From NCBI GenBank assembly GCA_035296325.1, contig DATHBD010000054.1:1-64000 (forward strand): a DNA stretch of 64,000 nt, given 5' to 3'. Each line of letters begins with the position of its first letter. The first letter of the stretch is position 1. The translations under genes and the position numbers were made by a program. Origin of the DNA: DATHBD01 sp035296325. Its GTDB lineage: Bacteria; Actinomycetota; Actinomycetes; Mycobacteriales; Micromonosporaceae. Below are positions 16,388 to 25,071 of the stretch, piece after piece. Under the pieces are notes generated by a model. That model was not told the origin of the DNA, ran no database searches, and saw only the letters and a list, made by a program, of their open reading frames with translations.

Positions 16388-17980
16388 GTGATCCTGCGCA
16401 GCCACGCACCTGACGTGGCCATTCCCGACGTCGCGCTCACCGGGCACGTGCTCGGCGGCGCCGCCCGGTACGGCGACCGGGTCGCACTCGTCGACGCCGT
16501 CACGGGGGAGCGCATCCGGTACGACGAACTCCGCGCCGGGGTCCACGCCGGCGCGCGCGGACTCAACCGCATCGGTGTCGGTGTCGGCGACGTCGTCGCC
16601 CTGGTGAGCCACAACCAGCCGCGGTTCGCCGTGGCGCTGCACGCGGCGATCGCCGCTGGCGCGACCGTCACGCCGGTCAACCCGGTGCTGACCTCTGACG
16701 AGATCGTCAAGCAGTTGACCGCGGCGCACGCCCGGGTCCTGATCACGTCGGAGGCCGCGGCGGAGAAGGCGGCCGCCGCCGCCGGTGAGGCCGGCATCCG
16801 GCACGTCTTCGTGCTGGGCGAACACCGGGGACTCCGGCGGTTCGCCGATCTGCGGGCATCCGGCGGCCCAGACGCCGACACCGACGCGGCGCCACCGCCG
16901 GACATCGATCCCCGGACCACCGTCGCGGTCCTGCCGTTCTCCAGCGGGACCACCGGTCTGTCCAAGGGCGTGCTGCTGACCCACCGCAACCTGGTCGCGA
17001 ACCTGCAGCAGCATGCCGCGCTGGCGTCGGTCACCCGCGACGACGTACTCGCCGCCGTCCCACCGTTCTTCCACATCTACGGCTTCACCATGATCCTCAA
17101 CACCGGACTGCTCGCCGGCGCCACGGTGGTCACCATCCCGCGCTTCGATCTGCAACAGTACCTGCGGGTCGTGCAGGACCACCGGGTAACCCGGGCCTAC
17201 CTCGCACCCCCGATGGTGCTCGCCCTGGCGAACGCCGCGGACGTCGAGGAGTACGACCTCTCCACGCTGCGGCTCGCGCTGTGCGGGGCGGCGCCGCTGG
17301 ACGTGGATGTCACCCTGCGGGCCGAGCGCCGACTGGGCTGCCTGATCCGGCAGGGGTACGGCATGACCGAGGCGAGTCCGGGCACCCACGTCACCCCGGA
17401 CGACGAGTACGCCACGACCCCGCCCGGCTCCATCGGGCGCCTGCTGCCCAACACCGAGGCCCGACTCGTCGATCCCGGCACCGGTACCGATGTGCCCGAA
17501 GGCAGCGCCGGCGAGCTGTGGGTGCGTGGACCCCAGGTGATGTCGGGGTATCTCGATGGACCGGAGGCCACCGCGCTGGCGATCACGGACGGCTGGTTGC
17601 ACACCGGCGACCTGGTCCGGGTCTCCGACGACGTCTACTGGGTGGTCGACCGGCTCAAGGAGGTCATCAAGTACAAGGGGTACCAGGTGGCGCCGGCCGA
17701 GTTGGAAGCCGTGCTGATGACGCATCCGCAGGTGACCGACGCCGCCGTCATCGGAGTGCCGCATCTGCAGGGCGGCGAGGCGCCACGCGGGTTCGTGGTC
17801 AGTCAGGGCGCGATCGACCCGGACGCGCTGATGGCGTTCGTCGCGGAGCGCGTCGCTCCGTACAAGAAGGTCCGGTCCATCGAGTTCGTCGACTCCATTC
17901 CGAGGTCGGCGACCGGAAAGATCCTGCGCCGGCAGCTGCGGCGGGTCGCGGACGCGGCCGTGGAGGCCGGACCGGGCTGA
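16388..17980 (+). CDS. Acyl-CoA ligase, 4-coumarate:CoA ligase type
   Basis: This 530-residue ANL-superfamily enzyme activates a carboxylic acid to its CoA thioester with ATP. The phosphate loop SSGTTGLSKGVLLTHRN is at about residue 190. FFHIYGFT lies in the acid-binding pocket. GYGMTEASPGTHV is motif A5, HTGDL is the A7 Asp motif, the hinge is VDRLKEVIKYKGYQVAPAELE, and the catalytic Lys is in SATGKILRR at the end. The order of motifs and FFHIYG are typical of 4-coumarate and related aryl- or medium-chain ligases; the precise acid cannot be read. GTG 16388 follows GAGGAG. It is the last gene of the SDR-amidohydrolase-MaoC-ligase operon and begins 19 bp after the hydratase. Confidence 0.93.
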   Translation: MILRSHAPDVAIPDVALTGHVLGGAARYGDRVALVDAVTGERIRYDELRAGVHAGARGLNRIGVGVGDVVALVSHNQPRFAVALHAAIAAGATVTPVNPVLTSDEIVKQLTAAHARVLITSEAAAEKAAAAAGEAGIRHVFVLGEHRGLRRFADLRASGGPDADTDAAPPPDIDPRTTVAVLPFSSGTTGLSKGVLLTHRNLVANLQQHAALASVTRDDVLAAVPPFFHIYGFTMILNTGLLAGATVVTIPRFDLQQYLRVVQDHRVTRAYLAPPMVLALANAADVEEYDLSTLRLALCGAAPLDVDVTLRAERRLGCLIRQGYGMTEASPGTHVTPDDEYATTPPGSIGRLLPNTEARLVDPGTGTDVPEGSAGELWVRGPQVMSGYLDGPEATALAITDGWLHTGDLVRVSDDVYWVVDRLKEVIKYKGYQVAPAELEAVLMTHPQVTDAAVIGVPHLQGGEAPRGFVVSQGAIDPDALMAFVAERVAPYKKVRSIEFVDSIPRSATGKILRRQLRRVADAAVEAGPG

Positions 17981-18074
17981 CCCGGGCGGGGAACGGCCTG
18001 CGCAACCGCACCTTCGGGCAGGATGGGTGGCATCGGGTTGTGTTCGACGCGGCGGCTGGGGGACGCTGGACGGC

Positions 18075-21000
18075 ATGTCCGATCGCCTCCGCGCCAAGGA
18101 CGGCAACCGACCCGCCGGCCCGTCGGTGGAGCCACCGGCGCGGCGGCCGGCGCCCGGTCCGCTGGTGGCGGCCGGGATGGGCGGCCACCTCACCGAGGCG
18201 ACCGTGCGCGCGCTAGCGGCCGGCGGGAACGCGGCGCTGGTGCAACGGCTCACCGAAGGCTCGGGGCAGGCGACGGCAACCCTGCCACGGCCTCCGCGCT
18301 CCGGCGACGACGCCGGCACCGCACCGGGCGGGCTGCTCGACGGAGGTCAGAGCGGCGAAACGCCTGTGCCGGCGGATGCGCCCTCCGCGCCAGGCCTGGT
18401 CTCCGGTGCTGGCGGCGACTCGGCCGGCGCCGGCACGGGAGGCGCAGACGGCGCGAATGGCTCGGGCGGCGCGTACGGCGCTGGCGGTGCGGGCGGTGGC
18501 AGTGGCGGCGGTGCGGGCGGTGGCGGCGGTGCGGGCGGTGGTGGCGGCGCGGGCGTGGCTGACGGCACGCACGGCGCGGGCGGCGAAATCGCGGACGGCG
18601 CCGTTCCCGACGAAGACTCGGCCGGCGGCGCATCCCGCCGTACCGCCGTGTCGGCCGGCGCTTCGGCCACGGCGCCGCCCTCTGATTCCACCCTGCCGGC
18701 GGTCTCGGCCACGCCCGCCGCCGCCTCGCCCGATCGGGCCTTGCCCGACACGACCCGGGATCTCGGGGCTCAACGATCCGGCAACGGGCCGTCGCCGGAT
18801 CAGGATGCAGCGCCGGGGGCCACCGACGCGGCCGGCGTGACGAGCGAGCCGGCGACAACCTCGGAGCCTGCCGGACTCGATCCGGTTCTGGTGGATGACG
18901 AACTTGCCGAGCACGAGCGCTGGGGGGCGGCGGCCGCGACGGTCGGTGGCGCGCAGTCCGCGGACCGGGCGGGGTGGATCGCCGAGCAGGTGGGTGGTGG
19001 TCTCGGCAGCGGCTTTGCGGAGGGTGCCGGGGGCGCTCTCGCCATGACTCTGGCCACCCGGACCGCAGCCCGGTACGCGGCGCGGCGCATTCCCGTGCCT
19101 CTCGTCGGCGCCATCATCGGTGGTGCGATCGGTGCGTTCGCAATGTCCGACCAGCTGTTGTCGGCGAAGGGACGCGCGGACCTGGAAACGAAGTTCTCCG
19201 CCTTCGGGGAAGGTGGGTCCGGGTACGAGGTGGCAGCGAATACCATCGATGCCATCGTGACCGGACTGGACGTCGCGGCCAACGTCCTCGACGCGGTCGG
19301 CTTGGTTGCGGGCCTCGTCGCCGCCGTGGCCTGGGCACTGGCGGCGCCTACGCTCGGTGGATCCACCGTGGTCGCAGCGCCCGCCACGTCAATCGCCACC
19401 GCGGCATCGGCCGGCGGCGCGGTGCTGGGCCTTGCCAAAATTGCCCTGCAGCCGCTGGTGCTGCTGTTCCGCTCGCTGCACACGTTCACGAGCCAGGCCG
19501 ACCCGCGGGCCATCTCGGCTCACGGTGGCGAGTTGGGTGCCGCGGCCGGCGCCGTGGGCGGCGTGCTCGGCGGCTTCGTCGGATCCGCCGGCGCGGGCCG
19601 GGCGGCCGACCGGCTCGGCCTGCCCGCCGACCCCACCCGGGCCACCCGGATCGAGGAGACCGCAGGGTCCCGCGGTCGCTCCGCCAGCCATCCGGAGGGT
19701 CCGCTGGTAGAAGCAGAGCCCGGGCCGCGCCTCGTCCTGACGCCGGACGAGGTACTCGCCGGGCAGGCGCGTGCCGCCGCCCCGCCGCCCGGTCCGGACG
19801 GCCGCCTCGTGTTGAGCCCGGACGAGGTCCGCATCCAGGAGATGCTGGCCGCCAACCCGACCGGCACCGTGCTGGGTGCGGACGGGCGGCCGGCCCGCGC
19901 GGAGGGTGGCCCTGATGGTGATCGCCGATCCGCGCTGGAGGGGATCACTGACGACAACATCCCGCGAAAGCGGATCGTCGATCCGGCGAACCCGCCCCCT
20001 GCCCCGCCGCTGGGGTACGGGCACGGGCACCTCGTCGATGCGCAGGGCCGCGAGGTGCCCAATCAGTTCGGCAAGTTCCGCGGTGAGCAGGGGATGCCGC
20101 AGACCGATCCGGCCACCGGGCGCCGCACCTGGGACCCGGAGTCGCGACTGGAGTACACGCCGCCCGCTTCGCCGGGGAACGCCAACTTCACGGTCCGCGC
20201 CGGCGGGGACCGCCCGGAGGCGGGGGACTGGGCCGACGACGTCTTCAGCGGGTCGCGCGACGAGGCGTTGCGGGCCGCGGCGCGGCACGCGGCTGAGCGG
20301 GCCGTCCTCGGCGAGCGGGTGATCCGCTCTGACTCGGCGCTGCCGCACGGTTGGGCGCCCACCGAGCCGGGGGCCGTGCCGAAGCCCGGCAATCCGGTGA
20401 GCGTGCTGCGCATCTATCCGGTGGCCCCGGATGCGCCCTTCATCCGATCCGTTGCCGCGCCGCAGCCGGAGGGCCTGCCGGCGCCCGGCCGACCGCTCCT
20501 TTACGAGGGCGGCGGTCCCCAGGTGCAACTACCGCGGGGGACCATCACCGCAGACACGACGCCGGTCGGCACGTTCCGGGTGTACCGGCCCGGCCCGGGT
20601 GAGGCGGTGGCCGCCCACCCCGTGATCGACGCGGCAGATCAGGCCAACGACGCCACGGCGGCGGCCGGCCTGGTCAGCGACGGCGACCGACCCACCGGGC
20701 GGCGAGTGGAACCGGTAAACCCCGGATATGACCATCCACCCGGTACGCCGGAGGAACTGGCCCGCATGCGTGCCCACATCGGCGCCATGATGGTGTGCCG
20801 TGCTCAGGCCGAGGCGGACGCCGTGGCTGCCCGCGCCGACCGGGCCGAAACCGACCACCGTGCGGCCCGGTTGTCCACTGTGGCCGACGGAGTGACCGGA
20901 CTCGACCGGCACACCGCCGACCACAGTGCCGCGGTGGCCGGCACCGGGCAGGCGAACCAGCGCCAGCAGGACCGGCAGGCCGAGGCCGGCACGGCGATCG

Positions 21001-21560
21001 CCGAGTCCGCCTCCCGGCTGACCGGTCTGGCCACCCTGGAGTTGCTGTTGACTGGCTGGGCGGCGGTGACTGCGAAGGCGGGCGCGGTGATTTCGCTGGT
21101 CTCCGAGGACGGCGCGGCCAAGATGTACCGGCTCAACGCCGATGCGATGCGGTTCATGGGGCAGTTGACGCAGGCCAGGATGCTCGTCGGCCGGCAGGCA
21201 GCGGCGCAGCCCGCCCAGGCGGCCCGCCTCACCGGTGACGCGGCAGCGATCGACGCGGAGGCGGCCCGGACCGCGGCGACACAGGCTCGGGTCGCGGACT
21301 CCCAGCAGCGGGTCGCCGCACTGCGCGCCCAGAATGCCCAGGACGCGACGGCGGTCGGGGAAGCGGAGCGGCGGGCCACCGCCGACGGCGCCGCAGCGGC
21401 AGATGGCGCAGAGCAGATCCAGGCACGCCACGATCAGCTCGCCGCCGACCTGCAGGCGTGGGCGCTGCGACACCGCGAGCAGCGCCTCGCCGCCGTGGCG
21501 GAAACCCGCCAGCGGCTGGAGGGGCAAGGCTACGAGGTGGTGCATGAGTCGACCTGGTGA
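18075..21560 (+). CDS. Large Gly/Ala-rich protein, possible contractile-injection-system cargo
   Basis: I do not recognise a catalytic domain in this 1161-residue protein. Visible parts, in order, are: a Pro-rich N-terminus; a short motif ALAAGGNAALVQRLTEG (about residues 48-64) similar to the AGNAAVxRL motif common near the N-terminus of proteins linked to extracellular contractile injection systems; a glycine run (about 128-165); a Ser/Ala/Pro linker; two hydrophobic glycine-zipper blocks (about 305-470) with GAIIGGAIGAF and GAVGGVLGGFVG; a 600-790 part with FSGSRDEALRAAARHAAERAVLGE; and an Ala/Gln/Asp-rich predicted coiled coil (about 905-1155). There is no signal peptide. ATG 18075 is used; the frame is open to 18027 without a better ribosome site. 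The next gene overlaps it by 17 bp, so the two are probably made together. Confidence 0.7.
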   Translation: MSDRLRAKDGNRPAGPSVEPPARRPAPGPLVAAGMGGHLTEATVRALAAGGNAALVQRLTEGSGQATATLPRPPRSGDDAGTAPGGLLDGGQSGETPVPADAPSAPGLVSGAGGDSAGAGTGGADGANGSGGAYGAGGAGGGSGGGAGGGGGAGGGGGAGVADGTHGAGGEIADGAVPDEDSAGGASRRTAVSAGASATAPPSDSTLPAVSATPAAASPDRALPDTTRDLGAQRSGNGPSPDQDAAPGATDAAGVTSEPATTSEPAGLDPVLVDDELAEHERWGAAAATVGGAQSADRAGWIAEQVGGGLGSGFAEGAGGALAMTLATRTAARYAARRIPVPLVGAIIGGAIGAFAMSDQLLSAKGRADLETKFSAFGEGGSGYEVAANTIDAIVTGLDVAANVLDAVGLVAGLVAAVAWALAAPTLGGSTVVAAPATSIATAASAGGAVLGLAKIALQPLVLLFRSLHTFTSQADPRAISAHGGELGAAAGAVGGVLGGFVGSAGAGRAADRLGLPADPTRATRIEETAGSRGRSASHPEGPLVEAEPGPRLVLTPDEVLAGQARAAAPPPGPDGRLVLSPDEVRIQEMLAANPTGTVLGADGRPARAEGGPDGDRRSALEGITDDNIPRKRIVDPANPPPAPPLGYGHGHLVDAQGREVPNQFGKFRGEQGMPQTDPATGRRTWDPESRLEYTPPASPGNANFTVRAGGDRPEAGDWADDVFSGSRDEALRAAARHAAERAVLGERVIRSDSALPHGWAPTEPGAVPKPGNPVSVLRIYPVAPDAPFIRSVAAPQPEGLPAPGRPLLYEGGGPQVQLPRGTITADTTPVGTFRVYRPGPGEAVAAHPVIDAADQANDATAAAGLVSDGDRPTGRRVEPVNPGYDHPPGTPEELARMRAHIGAMMVCRAQAEADAVAARADRAETDHRAARLSTVADGVTGLDRHTADHSAAVAGTGQANQRQQDRQAEAGTAIAESASRLTGLATLELLLTGWAAVTAKAGAVISLVSEDGAAKMYRLNADAMRFMGQLTQARMLVGRQAAAQPAQAARLTGDAAAIDAEAARTAATQARVADSQQRVAALRAQNAQDATAVGEAERRATADGAAAADGAEQIQARHDQLAADLQAWALRHREQRLAAVAETRQRLEGQGYEVVHESTW

Positions 21561-22479
21561 ACCTCGGCCGGTGGACGCCCTGGACGCGGCGTTCCGTCGG
21601 GCGGCGCAGTTGGCCGCCGATGGTGATCTCGAGGGGGCGCGTACGGTCCTGCGCCGCCTCGCCCCCCAGGCGGAAGGCGACGGTCGCCGGCTCGACGCCG
21701 GCCGGGCACTACGCCTGGCGGCGGCCCTCGACCGCGTCCTGGGCGACCGCGGTGACGCGGTGGCCACCGCTGCGCGGGCGGTCGAGCTGTCTGCGGGCGA
21801 CAGCGACGCGACCCGGGCCGCGTTGGACGAACTTGGCGAGTCGCTGCTGCGTGCCGGGCAGTCGGCGGCGGCCGCAGACGCGTTCGGGCGAGCAGCGCGG
21901 CATGCCGGGGCTCACGCACCACCGCTGCGCCGCAAGCAGGCGTTCGCCCTGGCTGCGGCCGGCTTCGTGGAGCAGGCGCGCGAGGCGTTGGCCGATCTCA
22001 GCGACACGACGTCGTCGCCGGTGGACCGGGCGGCTCTGCTGGTGCAGGCAGCGGCCGCCACCGCCGACCATCGCCTGTGGCATGCCGCTGACGCGGCCGT
22101 GGATGCCGCGCAGGCGCCGGCGCTCCACGCCGACCTGGCGTTTCTCGCGGCGGCTCGGGCGCTGGACGTCGGTGACGCCGGTCTCGCGTTGCGGCAGGTG
22201 CGCCTCGCCCGCCGGTACGCCCTCGAGGCGGTGGCCCCGTTGGCCTACGTAACGGCCAGCATCGCGGAGTCCACGCTGTCCGATGCCGTCAACGACGACG
22301 TGGCGGCGTACGGCTCGTTGGCCACGGGATACGCCACGCTGGGCGACCTCGTCGGCCGGTCACTGAGTGCCTTGACGTTCGACGGGCCGCTGCGGGAACT
22401 GCGGGGCCGGTGGGGGAGCGCCCGTTTCGCCGCGGCGAAGGCTGCCTACGAGGCCGCCCGCCCGGCAACTGATCGTTGA
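21544..22479 (+). CDS. Alanine-rich helical-repeat (TPR-like) protein
   Basis: This is a 311-residue protein made almost wholly of short amphipathic helices. Segments such as DALDAAFRRAAQLAADGDLEGARTVL and ELGESLLRAGQSAAAADAFGRAARHAG follow a TPR-like rhythm of about 34 residues. No enzyme motif, signal peptide or membrane segment is seen. The start ATG 21544 lies inside the end of the 1161-residue gene and has GAGG seven bases before it. The overlap suggests translational coupling, so it may be a chaperone or adaptor for its large neighbour, but that is inferred from arrangement only. The TPR assignment itself is weak because alanine-rich helices mimic it. Confidence 0.7.
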   Translation: MSRPGEPRPVDALDAAFRRAAQLAADGDLEGARTVLRRLAPQAEGDGRRLDAGRALRLAAALDRVLGDRGDAVATAARAVELSAGDSDATRAALDELGESLLRAGQSAAAADAFGRAARHAGAHAPPLRRKQAFALAAAGFVEQAREALADLSDTTSSPVDRAALLVQAAAATADHRLWHAADAAVDAAQAPALHADLAFLAAARALDVGDAGLALRQVRLARRYALEAVAPLAYVTASIAESTLSDAVNDDVAAYGSLATGYATLGDLVGRSLSALTFDGPLRELRGRWGSARFAAAKAAYEAARPATDR

Positions 22480-22778
22480 GCAGCCTCTTCGACGCCTCGC
22501 GCCGCGCCGGCCGTGATGCCCGGCCTCCTGTATCGGGTGGCGGCAGCGGCACCGGGTTGACACACTTCGGGCAGGCACGGACCAGCGGCGCAGCAGGCCC
22601 CCTGGCTCGCCCGAGCGGAGTGTCACACCTGCGGCACCCGGACGGTCGCATCAGGCCGGCGCGGAGCGGAACAACGGCGATCTTGCCCGCGAGTGGTCGG
22701 GCGGGGTCCTGACCGACGACCGGCTTGATCGGTTGCGAGTCCCAGCACTGGAGGATTCCGGCCTTATCGTTGTCGCTC
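22480..22778. other. Intergenic stretch without a recognised gene
   Basis: No credible coding region is visible on either strand. A perfect TTGACA at 22557-22562 could be a -35 element, but no convincing -10 follows at 16-18 bases. The end of the stretch (cgatcggttgcgagtccc type sequence near 22725) superficially resembles a tRNA T-arm but no cloverleaf can be built around it. Confidence 0.5.
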
Positions 22779-23135
22779 ATGACCTCCGATCGTCATTCTG
22801 GCGGCCCCCTGACGCCGGCCCATCATGCAGTTGAGATGGAGGACCTGCCGCGTCTGCGACAGATCCTCGACGATGGAGCAGATGTCGAGGACGCAAATGA
22901 GCAGGGCATGACGCTGTTGCATCATGCCGTGGATGTCGAAGGCGATGGCGCCCTCCAGTCCGCCCGGCAAGCCCATGTCGATACCACAGCGTTCCTGCTG
23001 GCGCGCGGAGCGGACCCGGGTGCGGCCATGCAAGCCGGCGAAACACCGTTGGATCTCGCGCGCCAGTACGGGCACTGGCTCGCGGCGGAGTTACTCGAGG
23101 CGTGGGACCGACGCGGCATAGCCGCACCTGAATGA
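22779..23135 (+). CDS. Small ankyrin-repeat protein
   Basis: This 118-residue cytosolic protein has about two and a half ankyrin repeats: LTPAHHAVEMEDLPRLRQIL with DDGADVEDAN, then MTLLHHAVDVEG ... AFLLARGADPGAA, then ETPLDLARQYGHWLAAELL. Such repeats bind other proteins. Small single-domain ankyrin proteins are frequent beside secreted or toxin-like genes, where some act as immunity proteins, so its place 300 bp after the large 1161-residue gene is suggestive but not proof. ATG 22779 starts directly before the first repeat; an upstream ATG at 22725 is in frame but adds 18 residues without support. It is convergent with the M1 peptidase. Confidence 0.82.
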   Translation: MTSDRHSGGPLTPAHHAVEMEDLPRLRQILDDGADVEDANEQGMTLLHHAVDVEGDGALQSARQAHVDTTAFLLARGADPGAAMQAGETPLDLARQYGHWLAAELLEAWDRRGIAAPE

Positions 23136-23290
23136 TGCGCGCAGGGCGGCGACTCCTCCACGCACCGGCGTCCGGGACCGCGCCGCCGGCACGGGGCACC
23201 GCCATCACCGGGCCGGCCGTCGGTGCCGGCGCCCGCCACGGCCCAGCGGCGCAGCCACAGGCCATCCAGCGGCCGATGCTATTCGGCACG

Positions 23291-23322
23291 CCGCTGGGCG
23301 CCCATTGCCGAGCGCCCAGCGG
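23291..23322. terminator. Hairpin between convergent genes
   Basis: CCGCTGGGCGC (23291-23301) is perfectly complementary to GCGCCCAGCGG (23312-23322), an 11-bp stem with a 10-base loop. It sits 20 bases past the M1 peptidase stop and about 155 bases past the ankyrin stop, so it can serve as a bidirectional terminator. As is usual in such GC-rich genomes it lacks a T-run. Confidence 0.7.
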
Positions 23323-23341
23323 TCAACCTGCCACGCGGTGA

Positions 23342-24880
23342 TCAGCGCTGCTGCAGCAGCCGGTGCGTCTCCGAGATCGCCGACCATGACCTCGGCTGGG
23401 CCGGGGCCATCGGCGACGTGGCGCGCAGCGTCACGGCATCTGCCGCCGTCCCGCCCGCCGTGACATCCGGGCGGCCCGGCGTGAACAGCCACGTAGTGAA
23501 GACCTGTTCGAGATCCTGACCGGACACCTCCTCGGCGAGCGCCTGGAACTCCTCGATCCGCGCATTGCCGTGCTGCTTGAGCTCCGCCCACCGCCGCAGC
23601 GTGGTGAAGAAGGCGTCGTCGCCGATGGCCAACCGGATCTGGTGCAGCGCCATCGCACCCCGGTCGTACACGGCCAGGTCGAAGAGGTTGTGGCTGCCGG
23701 CTCCCGGGTCGCCGATGATCACCTGCCAGAACGGATCGGCAGCCGGAATGGAGTTGTAGGTGAAGTCGAACAACTCCTGTGCCGTGCCCTCGCCCTGGCT
23801 CTCCGACCACAGCCATTCGGTGTACGTCGCGAAACCCTCATTGAGCCACATGTCGCCCCAGTGGTGCACCGACACCGAGTCGCCGAACCACTGGTGGGCG
23901 ATCTCGTGAACGACCACGTACACCGAGGCGCCGCGCTGCCAGAACACCGCGTCGTACACCGGTCGGGACTGGTTCTCCAGCGCGAACCCCAGGGAGAGCG
24001 GCGGTACCACGACGCCGCCCCGGGCGTCGAACGGGTACGGCCCGAAGAGGGTGCTCGCCCAGTCGATGATCTCGTCTGTGCGCTCGATGCTGGCCCGCGA
24101 AGCGTTGGCAAGCTCCGGGGACATGTCGGTGGCGTACGCGTTGATGATCTGCTGGCCGTTCGCCGACGTGTCACGGGTGATGTCATAGTTGCCGATCGCC
24201 ACGTACGCCAGGTAGGGGGCCATCGGGTTGGCCTCCTGCCAGCTCCAGCGCGACCATCCGGTGATCTCGGGGCGCGGCGCACCCCGCTGGACGCCGTTGC
24301 TGAGCACCTCGAGGTCACTCGGTGCCAGAACCGAGATGTTGAACGTGGCCTTGTCGAGCGGGTGGTCGTTGCTGGGGAACCACCACCAGGCGATCTCCGG
24401 TTCCCCGACGGCGAGTGCGCCACCGGCCGTGCGCAGCCACGGGGTGCCCACGCCGGGCACCGACACGCTCGACGGGACACCCGAGTACTGGACGACGACG
24501 GTCATCGGCTGGCCCGCGGCTAACGGCCGGGCCGGCGTGACGACCAGTTCGTGGGCGCCTTCCCGGGCGAACGTCGCCGGCCGGTTGTTGACCCGCACGG
24601 AACTCACGTCGAGCACGAAGTCGAGGTTGAACCGGGAGAGATCCTGGGTGGCACGTGCCAGGATCGTGGTGGTGCCGACCAGCCGATCGCTCTCCGGCCA
24701 GTAGCGGAGCCGGACCTCGTAGTGGGCGACGTCGTAGCCACCGTTGCCATAGTCGGGGTAGTAGGGATCGCCGATACCGGCGCTGCCTGGTTGCGGCGGG
24801 GCGGCCGCGAGAGCCGCCCCCGGGGCGCCGGCAAGCACGACCGCCAGGACGGCAGTGATGGACACGAGTGTTCGTCGCAC
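23342..24880 (-). CDS. Secreted M1-family zinc metallopeptidase
   Basis: This 512-residue exported aminopeptidase-like enzyme begins VRRTLVSITAVLAVVLAGAPGAALAAAP, a clear Sec signal peptide cleaved near residue 27. The beta-rich M1 N-domain runs to about residue 230. The catalytic domain has GFALENQSRPVY (in place of GAMEN) and the complete zinc motif HEIAHQWFGD followed by NEGFATYTEW, giving HExxH-18-E (residues about 315-340). The C-terminal helical domain is short, as in the bacterial single-module secreted subgroup. GTG 24880 is well supported by GGAGGGAG seven bases upstream; the much longer open frame upstream is not coding. It likely trims peptides outside the cell. Confidence 0.93.
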   Translation of the reverse strand: MRRTLVSITAVLAVVLAGAPGAALAAAPPQPGSAGIGDPYYPDYGNGGYDVAHYEVRLRYWPESDRLVGTTTILARATQDLSRFNLDFVLDVSSVRVNNRPATFAREGAHELVVTPARPLAAGQPMTVVVQYSGVPSSVSVPGVGTPWLRTAGGALAVGEPEIAWWWFPSNDHPLDKATFNISVLAPSDLEVLSNGVQRGAPRPEITGWSRWSWQEANPMAPYLAYVAIGNYDITRDTSANGQQIINAYATDMSPELANASRASIERTDEIIDWASTLFGPYPFDARGGVVVPPLSLGFALENQSRPVYDAVFWQRGASVYVVVHEIAHQWFGDSVSVHHWGDMWLNEGFATYTEWLWSESQGEGTAQELFDFTYNSIPAADPFWQVIIGDPGAGSHNLFDLAVYDRGAMALHQIRLAIGDDAFFTTLRRWAELKQHGNARIEEFQALAEEVSGQDLEQVFTTWLFTPGRPDVTAGGTAADAVTLRATSPMAPAQPRSWSAISETHRLLQQR

Positions 24881-25071
24881 GGATGGACTCCCTCCGATGT
24901 GGAGATGGCGTCCGGTGAACCAGATCGACACCTCCCGACTGACTACCGTCAAGTTACTGTGCCGGCGCGCTTGATCGCAGCCTGCAGCAGCGGAGTCACT
25001 GGTACGCCTTCGTATGAGCGTCTCCCGCCCTCGCGCCGCCGCAGCGCAGGGCTCAGCCCAGCCGCGGGCGC

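Noticed and set aside
22725..22765. Sequence resembling a tRNA T-arm (GGTTGCGAGTCCC)
   Set aside because: An extra base breaks the GGTTCRA pattern, and no acceptor, D or anticodon stem can be drawn around it.
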